64,000 bases of DNA from Fratercula arctica (taxonomy: Eukaryota > Chordata > Aves > Charadriiformes > Alcidae). Positions 40,967-51,225 of this stretch are shown here, in pieces (positions within the stretch are counted from its first letter, which is position 1; each line of letters begins with the position of its first letter). The stretch covers positions 149,911,889 through 149,975,888 of the forward strand of contig CANTUZ010000002.1 of the NCBI GenBank assembly GCA_947846985.1. The letters run 5' to 3'. Below the pieces are notes generated by a model. It was not told where the DNA came from. It did no database searches and worked only from the letters and a program-made list of their open reading frames with translations. The translations under genes and the position numbers were made by a program.

Positions 40967-41101
40967 CTCCTGAGACCCTGCCCTCTGACCAATATTGGCA
41001 GTGTTGGCAGACTCCTGACACTCTGCCTTTGACCAGTATCCACAGTATAGATGGACTACCACCACCCTGCCCTCTGCTTGACATCAGTAGCGTGGCCAGG
41101 A
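40967..41101 (+). repeat. Degenerate 45-bp minisatellite, three copies
   Basis: Copy 1 (40967-41011) begins CTCCTGAGACCCTGCCCTCT and copy 2 (41012-41055) begins CTCCTGACACTCTGCCTTTG. Copy 3 (41056-41101) begins CTACCACCACCCTGCCCTCT. Each copy continues with an ACCARTATYSRCAGTRT-like or related half. Part of a preceding copy (GTGACACCCTGCCT) may precede them. The repeat appears as GRVSG motifs in minus-strand frames. Confidence 0.65.
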
Positions 41102-44100
41102 TACTGCCCATGTTATTCATGTAAGGGATGCTTCTCTTGTCTCACTACCATTGGTGGAGCCAAGGGATGGCACAACTCTTACCGCTTTCAAAAGGCATTT
41201 GCATCCTTGGCTATTGCTGCCAGATGGTGGGACACCAAGTGTCCCTGGAAGTGCACAGGAGCCATGGCATCGCTTATGATCCTGTGCTTGCTATCAGTGA
41301 TTCGTTGAGTCACCGTATTGGCACATTGTTGCTCATCTTTCCTACTGCCTCAATAAAGTTTTGTTTTATAAAATGTTGTTAGACTCCCTTACTGTTTGGA
41401 CCAAACCTGGTTAGTTGGAAACAGTTAGCGATCTTAGAGCAGAGTGAGGGTTTTGAATGAAGACACAAAACCAAGGGTGAGAAGGTTTATGTACAAGCAG
41501 GAGATGATTTAGTACTTGCAAGAGCTCAATCAATATTGCAAAATTATCTCAGCAACGTGTGTTCAGCTCCTGGCAGGGTCAGAATAGTTCAGCTTCCTTT
41601 CAGAGTTTAAAACCAAGCAAACAAACAAACAAAAGCCCCTTTCCATAGTACCCTGCAGCTGTGTTCTTCAAAATATCCCTGGAAACTGAGGGCCCTAGAG
41701 CTGTCCCTAGAGAGATGAAATTCTGCAACACATCTCATAACAGGAGACATTTGTTGGGGAGTCCCTTGATCTGAACTTCCTAATCCTGATGCATGTGATC
41801 CTCACCATCTGTTGGACCTGACAAAATGCTCTATGAGTCAGTTGGATTCCCCTAATTGATTGCAATGGTGCTTGCAGGTCGTGTTTGCTGGGAACTCCTT
41901 GGAAATCTTCAGAGAACAAAAGGCAGTAAGTGCTCAACAGTAGAGAGGAGGGACGAGTTTGGGAGGTGCTTGTGAATGCCAAGCTCCAAAAGAAACAGGT
42001 TTGGGGTAGGTCATGGGGGAGACCGGACACAGCCATTCAAACCCTCGTATTTTCTTACGGAAAGCAGCTTCACTTGTTTCACCTAAGGACAGAATAAAGG
42101 AGAAGAGCAAAGGGGGATGGAGAGTCTGATCTGCTACAGGATCACTGAGTTCTTGAGCAGGACCTGTGGTCTCTCTGGCCTCTTTCTTGCATATTCTTTC
42201 TCCCGGTCGTACAAGAGGGAAAACTACATGTGTTGCAGGATAGGTGCTGAAAGGAGAATTACACAAGTCTTTGTTCTGTGTTTTGGAGCCAAAATTTGTG
42301 GTACAAATGGGGGAGATTAATACTATTAATTCCAAGATAAAGTCCTGTATGGAGCTAATGCAACTATTTGTTTTCAGGACAGTCTTTCCTCTGACCCCAG
42401 GGTTACTGCTGAAAGCTTTGTATTTTCTTCATTTCTTGCTGGTTTACAGCAGCAGAGAGGGGAAATTACTGCTACACACACAGGTGGTCTAGAGTTAGGA
42501 GAGTGCAGATGTAGATGGTCAAGGACATTAAAAAACATGGTATCATGCAAACAGATGGCCAAATTCATAAGACAGAGGCAGTCACCATAAGAGCTACACA
42601 GTCTTGGTCCAATGTCACTTGGGACATACCTTCATCAATTGTCGAGAAGGGGCTGCTTGTTCCAACACATGCCAACCCATCTGATGCCACAGACTGTTTA
42701 ACAAACAGGACGTTGCAATGGATGATGTCGAGCAGCAAAAGGAAACAGCTGAAATATGGGATGTGCAAACTAGGCTGGAAATTGCTAAGTATGATGTTAC
42801 GGGTTCCTGTCCTCCTGGAGGAAAACTAATAGCTGCCTGATCTAACCACATGGGTCAGATAAACTGGGACAGCTACCAGAAACCAGATGATCCTCCCGCA
42901 CTGGGCAAGGACCTGACCCAACCTGACAATTTTTGTGTTGTAACCACTATGCCAAGCTCCAGAGGGGTGATTTTTCAAACAGCTTCATCTTAGCAGTTCT
43001 TGCCAAGCTTGATTTTACCATTTTTGCCTAAGGGAGGATAACAAACATGACTGATGAAATCTCTGCCTTCCGAGGGCTAAAAATATACGTGAAAGAAAAT
43101 TTCGTTTCAAACACTTAAAGCCACTCCGGTTTTCAGAACAGAATCCAAGTTTTCATGTTCCTATCATGGCCTGTGTGGAATAAATCAAGCACTCACGCTC
43201 AGTTCTTGCTCTCAGTGCTTAAAGGAGAACTTGGGTACTAAACTTCTTACTGAATGAAGAGGAGGACAAAAGACAGTGAAACCAGATTTGACAGCGTTAA
43301 GGCTGAAAGTACTGCTGTTTTCCCCTAGCCGTTGCAGCCAAAAATCAGATTTTTCAGGTGAGCGTTACTGGACTGCATTCAGCACTGCCCAGCGATTCAG
43401 CACATGGTCTCCGTACCACTGGCCAGACCCTCCTGCAGTACAAGCAGGACTTACGGTGAGGGTGAAAAAACTTGGGACCTGCTTGCTTGAAATAGCCTCT
43501 GAGATGCTGACATTGCAGTTAATTAATTGTTAACCTTCAAAGTTAGTATTGATTGCAGACCGATGGTAAGCCTGGGAACAGCCTAGGAAGGGTCTCCTCT
43601 TGTTACCTCCCAGCCAGCTGAGACAACTGAGGTCCCATCACACTTTTCCACACAGTAGCAGCGCTGGGTGGGTTCCCTCCAGCGACCTCCCCAGTGCCCT
43701 GATGCCCCTTATTCCCTCCTATGTGCTTGCCTTTGGCGGGTGCCAGCTTGCCTGCGGCTGTGTGGTAGGTTGGTGGGGAACACAGCCCATGCCACCCACA
43801 AAAAAAGATGTTCTTTGGCTGCACCAGCATTCTGGTCTGCATTTGTGGCCACACAAATAGCCGAGCCGGCCATGGACAGCAACGTGACCGGGGCCTGAGA
43901 TCAGCAGGGCAGCTTGAGGGAGAGTAATGCTGATGAAAAGGGATGTCACACCATGGCAGCTGAGCAATCTTTCTCAGCCTAAGCTTAGTGGGAAGGTTAT
44001 TGCTTCTGTTTCAGACCAGGCAGAGGGCTTGAATGCCTGAGAACTTTTCTGCTTTCTTCCAGATATATTAATTGGTCTGATAAAAAACCACCTCTCCCTA

Positions 44101-45191
44101 TGACCTTCATCTCATGCAGAACGTAAACAACCCTTAAACAGCAAACTCCAACTACATGGTGATTATGTAGTTTGAAGTGAAAATGGAATATCCTGCTTTA
44201 TGTTAGCTGCACAGAAAGGCACAGCTACTAATGGTCTACACAGACCCAACACAGGAAAATACTGGCAGACCCAAGAATACGATGGAGCTGGTTTTATGGA
44301 CATGTGGCTTCAGTTCCCAGTCGTGCACAGGCTTTGCATGTGGGTCAAGCAAATTCCTCGCTCCTGGATGTAAACCAGAGGGAAGATTGCTTCTCACATC
44401 CCAGGAGCTTCCAGGGCACCAAGGGGCTGATGTTTGCAGAGTCTTCAGCAAACACAGGTGCAGAACATTTCTGCTGTGGTGGGTGACACTGTTTTGCTGC
44501 TACCGACCTGTATTTTTGAAACTTGTGAACAAGGGGCATTTCAGAGAGCCTGGAGTGAGCTGGTGCACATGGAATCATTCCCTGTTTGGCTCTCTGGAGA
44601 CTGGGGCTGCAGACAGTCCGTCTCACTTTGCGAGCACCAGCATGAGCAGGAGCATCCCTTACACCCACCGGTGGGGAAGGCTGCCAGCAGCGATGGGACA
44701 AGGCACCAGCTTCTGTCATCTTGGGCATCAGGGCTGAGGCAGGCCTGGAGCGGACCCACAGCTGCTGACCACCCGCCACATGCAATAGCAGCCTGGAATC
44801 GCTGCCAGCACTATCCGAACCCAAAGTCAGCAGAAATCTGTTTATCTCGGTCCTCACACACCCTCTTTATCACAGACTAGCGTTAAAGAAACTTTATACC
44901 TGAGATAAGGAGGGTATCTGTCACTGGCAGCCAGGAGGTCAGGTTGTGCCAACCAGGAATTCCCCTGCCCTGATGAATTTACAGACCGGGCAGCACTAAA
45001 GGAGAGCAGGTGGCTACAGACGTCACGGAGAGCATAAAACAAGTATTCCCAACCATAATAATAACTTTATTCTTGTTCTTTGCACAACATTAATAAAATA
45101 GCATAAACCTACTCTTTGCACGGATCGGTAACTGAACGATAATAAAAGCAACTTCTTATCACAAGCAGGCACTTTTAAGGTCCCAGTTAAA

Positions 45192-45863
45192 ATGCAAGAT
45201 GAACTAAAGGAGGTCACCCCTCATAATAATTTCAGCATGTTTGTATGTTTAAAAGCTGAGTGGTACTTCTCATTTCTACTCTTGGTCTTCAGAGCCACAC
45301 CACAAGCACCGGAGTCTAAGGAGCCTCCTGCCATCCTGTGTGCAGAGCCGGGCAGCATGGAAATGTCCACCATTGTGCGAACGCTGCCTTCCTGGGCGTG
45401 CTCCCCATCCAACGAGCAAGTGAGGGGTGATCCCAGGTGGTCAGAGCTGGCTGGTGGGATAGACAAGCTCCATGATGAACTTGGCAAAGGAAATCGGGAA
45501 ACTATTTCAAAGCAGAGGCTTCATGGAGCGAGTGGTAAGGCACGTCTTCTCCTCGTCAGGCCATCAGCAGCAGCTGAATTTGGGAGAGCAATGGATCCAG
45601 AGCAAGAGCTTTGGCTCAGCACTCCCTCTCCTTCTTGGCTAGGAGAGAGCCCTTTTCCACTGACTGTCATGGATCTGGGCAGTCTTTACTCAGGTTTCCA
45701 CAGATGGCAAGAAGTCAAGGGGCCCCAGGCAGGGAAAGCAATTAAGTTTTCCATGCAAGATGGATCTACCATTTCTGGAGGAGACTGGCGTGCTCAATGC
45801 GTATCACAGGCCTGGCCTTTGGAAAGATTTCAGGAAGGCGGAGGGACATATTTTATCCATTAG
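45192..45863 (+). other. 223-codon open reading frame, unrecognised
   Basis: This is the longest open frame in the window that is neither simple repeat nor CR1. The translation starts MQDELKEVTPHNNFSMFVCL and has one hydrophobic stretch (about residues 22-33, WYFSFLLLVF). The remainder is Pro/Ser/Gly-rich with no motif I know. There is no convincing Kozak context, splice structure or upstream promoter. In 64 kb of six-frame DNA with local GC enrichment, a frame of this length can arise by chance. I list it as an open frame, not as a gene. Confidence 0.2.
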
Positions 45864-46689
45864 TCTTCTGATTTCTGCATTGGCACAACCAGAGTTGCTG
45901 CAGTAGACCTGCAGGGTTTAAGGCCAGTGGGATCGTTATGGTCATCTCATCTGCCCCCCTGCGTAAGGGAGCCCGTCAGTTTTCCCTGGTGATGCCCCCA
46001 TCCAGCCCAACGCTGCGCAGTTTGGCAAGAGCACGCTCCTTGGAAAGACAGCCAGCCCTGATTTACAGGCTCCAAGTGATGGAGAATCCCTCCCATCCCT
46101 GGGTAACCTGTTCCGAGAATGAATTATGAGAAGGAAGGGAGCCATTTAGTCAACGGTATTTGTGTACGATGATTTTACATGTTGCAATGGTGCCCACTGC
46201 AGTAAGTAAATTGCCCCCTGGCTTTCATAAACATCATCTGTACACAAACATTATCCAGAGCAACTGTATGGCAGGGAAATTCTCCAGTGTAAGATAATGT
46301 CATCTCCACAGCAATAAGAAAGGTAAAAGAGTACTTACCAGCTGGGAAAGAGGGAGAGGCGACAAACAGCAGCCAGCTGTAAAATGACCGTGTCAGGGAT
46401 ACAGCTGCTTGGGTCTGCCTGATTTAAAGCACCAGCCCAACAAAGGCATGCTGAGGAAACTAATTCTGTAAGAGAGTAACTCCATACCCAGGAAAATTAT
46501 GAGGCACCCAGAGGTCAAGCTGGTTCTGTGGGGTGCCTTTATAATACGGCCACCAGCAGAAATAATGTCGGAAATTAAGTTCCATCTAATCAGATGGAAT
46601 TGGCAATAAAGCTGGGACTGCTCCATTTATTTATTTATTACATTAGGACAAAGGGAACAAGAGCCCTTTTTCTTTCTAAATTTGGATGT

Positions 46690-46860
46690 AATTGTAGCCA
46701 GCTCTTCATTAGTGCTTTCTAACCTCCATCTTGGAGCGCTTTGCAGAGGAAGCTGATGGCATCGTTCCTGTTTTACTGGCAGAGAAACTGATGCCCAGAA
46801 ATTGAGAAGTGATTTGGCCAAATTCTTGCAACATCTCAGTAATAGATCAAAGAAGGGAAC
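46690..46860 (+). repeat. MIR/L3-like ancient repeat remnant
   Basis: The plus strand shows TTGGAGCGCTTTGCAGAGG (46732-46750), then CTGTTTTACTGGCAGAGAAACTGATGCCCAGA, GAAGTGATTTGGCCAAATTC and a CATCTCAGTAATAG ending. These follow the common ancient-SINE order 'agcgctttacaga / ccattttacagatgaggaaactgaggcccaga / aagtgacttgcccaa / acagctagtaag'. The assignment to MIR rather than another core-SINE or an L3-type element cannot be settled by eye. Confidence 0.6.
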
Positions 46861-47237
46861 ATGGCCCCGCTGCATCATACGCCTTCCCCATGTCCTCTCA
46901 AGCTGTACCCAGCAGGATAAAAGCCCTGACAGTCCAGGGTAAAATCTACCACTACGAACCAGGTACAGTCAGACTGAATGGTCCATTTTGACCATAGCCA
47001 ACTGCCTGCCTACATCTCTGAAGGCTGCAACAACCTTCTCCATCATGTGATCAAGGGGATCAATATTTTGCTCATGTGGTGTAGACGCATCTAATTGTGC
47101 TATAGGAAGGTACGCAGAGCTCAACTGTCTCTGTATTAGGCTATGTGACCTCTCAGTTGAAAGAAGGGACAAAACTACTTTAGGCCATTTGGTCATTGCT
47201 CCACTCATTGAATTTTACTCTCCAGGAGTTGTCATTT

Positions 47238-47740
47238 TAGAACCACTTCCTTAGTCCTGCTGGCCACACTATTCCTGATACAGGCCAGGATGCTGTTGGC
47301 CTTCTTGGCCACCTGGGCACACTGCTGGCTCATATCCAGCCGGCAGTCGACCAGCACCCCCAGGTCCTTTTCTGTGGGGCAGCTCTCCAGCCACTCTTCC
47401 TGTAGCGCTGCACGGGGTTGTTGTGACTTGGCCTTGTTGAACCTCATACCATTGGCCTGGGCCCATCGATCCAGCCTGTCCTGATCCCTCTGTAGAGCTT
47501 TCCTGCCCTCAAGCAGATCAACACTCCCGCCCAACTGGGTGTAATCTGCAAATTTACTGAGGGAGGACTTGATCCCTTTGTCCAGATAGTTGATAAAGAT
47601 ATTAAACAGAACCGGTCCCAGTACTGAGCCCTGGGGAACACCACTTGTGACCAGCCACCAACTGAATTTAACTCCATTCACCACAACTCTTTGGGCCCGG
47701 CCCTCCAGCCAGGTGTTTACCCAGCGAAGCGTAAGGTGTG
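47238..47740 (-). mobile_element. CR1 LINE internal fragment with reverse-transcriptase coding remnant
   Basis: The minus strand keeps an open frame covering the palm region of CR1 ORF2. In order it reads [50 protein letters not shown], then [45 protein letters not shown] and [18 protein letters not shown]1 ORF2 encodes an endonuclease plus reverse transcriptase that copies its own RNA at a nicked target. Only the palm-to-thumb part is here. The endonuclease, the N-terminal RT and the 3' UTR are absent, and the 3' side stops abruptly at about 47238. The catalytic F-A-D-D box reads F-A-D-Y, and a deletion after KAKS removes the usual VLHLGRGNP-like segment. The frame extends past the homology to 47891, but residues upstream of about 47740 are not CR1-like. 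It is a dead fragment. Confidence 0.93.
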
Positions 47741-48609
47741 GCTGAGAGCAGGGCAGGCACCAGGGCTGACTGCTTCCAGACCTCAGCATCCTCCCGACCA
47801 CCCTGCTCCGACCAAGGGAATACTGCTTCCAGCAGCTGTACTTCTCTGCTGAAAAGCAAAAAAGGGAAAGAAATAAACCCTCAGACTGCAAGCCAGGTTT
47901 TCAGAACTGGTGTTGTAACTATTAGTAGGAAGGGGTTTTAAACCACTGTGTTGCTGAGGAACCGTGGGCCCTTGCCCTCAGGTGCCCAGTTGTGAGCTTG
48001 TCCCTGCGCCGCAAGGACGGTTGCCAAAGCAGGTCTTGGGGCAGAGCACACCGTGAGGCTGTAGCAAGGCTGGCCCTTCACTTCCAGAGGTTTTACCGGC
48101 CAGCCATCGGCCAGCTGAACCAGAGCATCTGCTCTCAGCAGCCAGGCTCTCGGAACTGCTGCTTTTCTCACCCTGATAGGAAACTGCCCAGCAAAAAAAT
48201 TTTAACCTGCCTATAGAACGTAAATGGGTCTGTCCTAGGTGGACTTCTGACTTCTTCAGATATGTTTAAAAATTAACACCTTCTTCCTCCAGCATCCATC
48301 TGTTAACACAGAGCAAAACAGGAATTTCATTTCTACCTGATGGTGTCAATTGATCAAACAGCCTCTTCGTGCACCAGGACAGAGCAGCAATCTGAAGCCT
48401 TCATCTTTCATCTCCAGCTTCCAAAGAAAACACTAAGCAAATTGCTATCAATTCCTCCGAAGTGGGGACTAAGGAGTTAATTTTATATAAATCATCAGGA
48501 CATGTGCCCAACACCAAGTCCCGCAGTACTAGACAAAGGCATAAAATAAACAACAGTCATTGCTCCCAAGGGCTTACAAATGGCTGGATCTTTCCGAACA
48601 GTTCAGCAC

Positions 48610-48612
<3 letters not shown>

Positions 48613-48640
<28 letters not shown>
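48613..48640 (+). repeat. T28 homopolymer tract
   Basis: Twenty-eight consecutive T. On the minus strand this is A28 preceded by sequence (complement of 48641-48760) that weakly resembles an old amniote repeat (AAATTTCCTGAAGTGCTCAT, GGTGCTTAAATGGGAGCTGAG on the plus strand). No target-site duplication is obvious. Confidence 0.9.
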
Positions 48641-49028
48641 GAAAACTATGATTAAGTGTCCCAGGGGAGGCAGCTGTCTGATGAGCACTTCAGGAAATTT
48701 GGCCCTTATCTGCAGGTGCTTAAATGGGAGCTGAGCCTTGGGGAAAAATCGTGCCTCTGAATAGCCCAGTAAGTGGCAGAGAGGATGGCAGGGAGCTATT
48801 CCCTTGTCAGGAGAGCATGGATGTGATCCAGTCTGGACCAAGGCAGGAGCAGTGAGAGCAGCCTAACCTTGTGGAGCACTCCCCGGCCCAAGAGGCCAGA
48901 CAATGCAGGCCGCCAATGAAGAACGTGAGTAGAAGGAAGAGCAAGGACCCAACAACAGCAGTACCCCAGGCAGCACCCCTCTTTCTGGGGGCGCAGAGAC
49001 GTTGCTTGATCTTGGCCAACGCCAACAC

Positions 49029-49045
49029 GCACACACACACACACA
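49029..49045 (+). repeat. Short (CA)n microsatellite
   Basis: About eight CA units (CGCACACACACACACACAG context). It produces the Cys/Val run in minus-strand frames at 48796-49191. Confidence 0.85.
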
Positions 49046-51104
49046 GCAAAAGCAGGATCTACCAAATAAAAAACCTGCACTAAGCTGCCTGTACAACATG
49101 TACTCTGCTCCGGTGGTTCTTCTGGGTGTTCAAGCACCCCAGGCATCACCAAGCCTTGGCTTTGTGTTGTAGATCCCCCTTCTTGGTCCATGAACAGTCA
49201 GGCAGTATTTCTGCGAGTAAATAAAGCAGGGCCAGAGCACCCAGCTGCCCATGCTGGTCCCCATCGGCTCGCTTCCTGGCATAGTTTTGGCCCATGCCAG
49301 CTCCTTGTCTCCCAGGCATCACTCATGCACCATTTTGGGGATGGCACAGGCTGGGGGACTGCCCCTACCAGCATCTAACCATATTCATATTGGTTTTGAG
49401 GGTGGAAAGGGAGGGAAGGGAAAAATTTGAGGTGAATGGATGCAAGCCAGGCTGTGACACAGCCTCAGGGCTGGAGAACAGACCTCGCGCTGTTTTAGCT
49501 GTGTAGTTGGAGCCATTTTCCAGCCTTTCCCCATTTCCAGTCCGTTGGTGTCAGGAAGCTCTCCCCTGGTCTCCTCTATACCCTCTGTTCCCTTTCTTTG
49601 CACCAAACACCCGAGTCCCAGGTCTGGATCTACTATGCTTCACTCCATCAGCAGGACTTCAAGCCTTCATCAGCACGTTGCATGATATTAATGGTGGAAA
49701 CCACTTGAGTCATTCAAATTTCTATGCCTCAGAGACAGGTCTCACCTCCAGTTTCTGCTGCCTTCGCTAAACAACCAGTTTCCGATACAGCCCAACCCAG
49801 GCTCCCAGCCAGACATTTTTCTCCCACTCTTCAAATCCTAAGCTTGTCCCATCTGATTTTTGTCTCCAGGGATTTCTTGCAAAAGAAACCAGGCAAATCA
49901 CATGTAACCTTCTGCCTCTGCTCACTTCATTCTCACCTCCCTCTCCTCTCCAAGCAGGTCACGGATTTATCTCCCTCTAGTCCCCAAAGTCCCCCAGGAC
50001 AGAACACCTTCTGTCCTCTCGTGGCCATATAAACACAATTATGATGCTTTTGTTCTTTACAAAAAAATCTGTCCCAATTTGTTTTCCCCTTCATTCTCAG
50101 TCTGGAAACCTTTGCCACTTCCCCTGGTTGCACTCATATCTTTTTAATGATTCCTCAGGGCTTTTCTTCACCTTCTCTACGACTTTCAGGGAGAAATGAT
50201 GTGTATCTCTGCTCCCATTTCTCTTCTTTTCCTCTTCCAAAGCTTATTTCCAGCCTGTTCTGCTCATAAACTGATCGTTCCTGGACCTTGCTTCTTAGTT
50301 CAGATCTGCAGGGACTGAGCACAGAGCGTTCCTCCATATGTTCTACCACATCTTTCTGCTCACTTGCTTTCTAGTCAAATTAATTGTTAATTAGTCATTA
50401 AAAGTGAACCTTTCCAAAAGAAACAGAAAAGGAAAAAAAAAGGACAGAAGAGGAAGCAGCAGACAAAGAAACAGGCTCTGCAGTACAGCAGGGAGGGTGG
50501 CCGTGGGAGGACAGAGCTTGGAAGTCTTCTTTCTCTTAGCTCTCACCTCCTGAAGTGTCCAAGCTACTGACAGGTTTCCTGGAAGGTGAAGAGCCTTTGT
50601 CCCTCCCCTTTTCTCCTCCTCAGTGGAAATGGCTGCATAAAAAGCCCCTCTGAAGCAGATCTGGCTTTCCAAAATGCACAAGAGCCCGAGTGCCACTTCC
50701 CTGTCATACTCCACTGCCCGGGGGGGGTCCAGATAGGGCTCTTCTCGTGTCCCAGACTCCCTCCCCAGCCAGCTCTGGGGTGTTCCTTGCTCTTCAGCTG
50801 GTCCAATGGCAGTTTCATGTTTTTATTTTTACCTTCAGCATGATCAGGTTGTCCCTTTCTTTCCCTTAAGTATTTTTAAGTACACTAGACACCTAGTGAG
50901 AAGCAGGCAAATCCCACTCCTGCGCTCCTGTCAACAGCAGCGTACTGCTGCCCATAACGGGATGTCTCCAGGTGCCTTCATTAAATATATGATCACAACA
51001 TCTATAGATGAAAGACTTGTGCTATACATCTCCTTACGAGGGCAAGATGTATACCCCAGAGAGAGGACATACACTAGATATTAAACATTGAGGACCCCAT
51101 TTTC

Positions 51105-51225
51105 TGCTGTACTCCAGCTGCTGAGAGCCACTGTGATGCAGCAGAGTAAACATAAACCCAGATAATCTGGGTTTACAGCTGCTTTGTGTTAGCAAACTGG
51201 CACAAAGCAGCTGGAGTTTACCAGT
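51105..51225. repeat. Cluster of nested and adjacent inverted repeats
   Basis: Three inverted repeats sit in 121 nt. TAAACCCAGAT (51153-51163) and its exact complement (51165-51175) flank a single A. CAGCTGCTTTGTG (51176-51188) and its exact complement (51201-51213) flank a 12-nt loop. ACTCCAGCTG (51111-51120) pairs with CAGCTGGAGT (51208-51217). The block could be a relic of a palindromic non-autonomous DNA transposon or of an old hairpin-forming bird/reptile repeat. No terminal TA or 8-bp target duplication was identified. Confidence 0.75.

Larger units (their letters stand above)
39273..47237. other. Intergenic sequence, GC-moderate, no supported gene
   Basis: It contains the ancient-repeat remnants at 39818 and 46690, the 45-bp triplication at 40967, a plus-strand AATAAA at 41352-41357 and a CAAA run (41617-41634). 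Several open frames of 100-223 codons occur at 40583-41120 and 44231-45863, commonly on both strands at once, which points to base composition. No splice-bounded exon with known similarity is recognised. Confidence 0.6.
47741..51104. other. Intergenic sequence, no supported gene
   Basis: It includes the T28 tract, the CA repeat and a minus-strand frame of 131 codons at 48796-49191 that is partly CA-repeat derived. 48641-48760 may be an old repeat. Pyrimidine-rich plus-strand DNA dominates 49500-50800. Confidence 0.6.

Noticed and set aside
47741..47891. N-terminal part of the minus-strand CR1 frame as coding
   Set aside because: The frame is open but the peptide before RWVNTWLEG does not resemble CR1, so it is flanking DNA.
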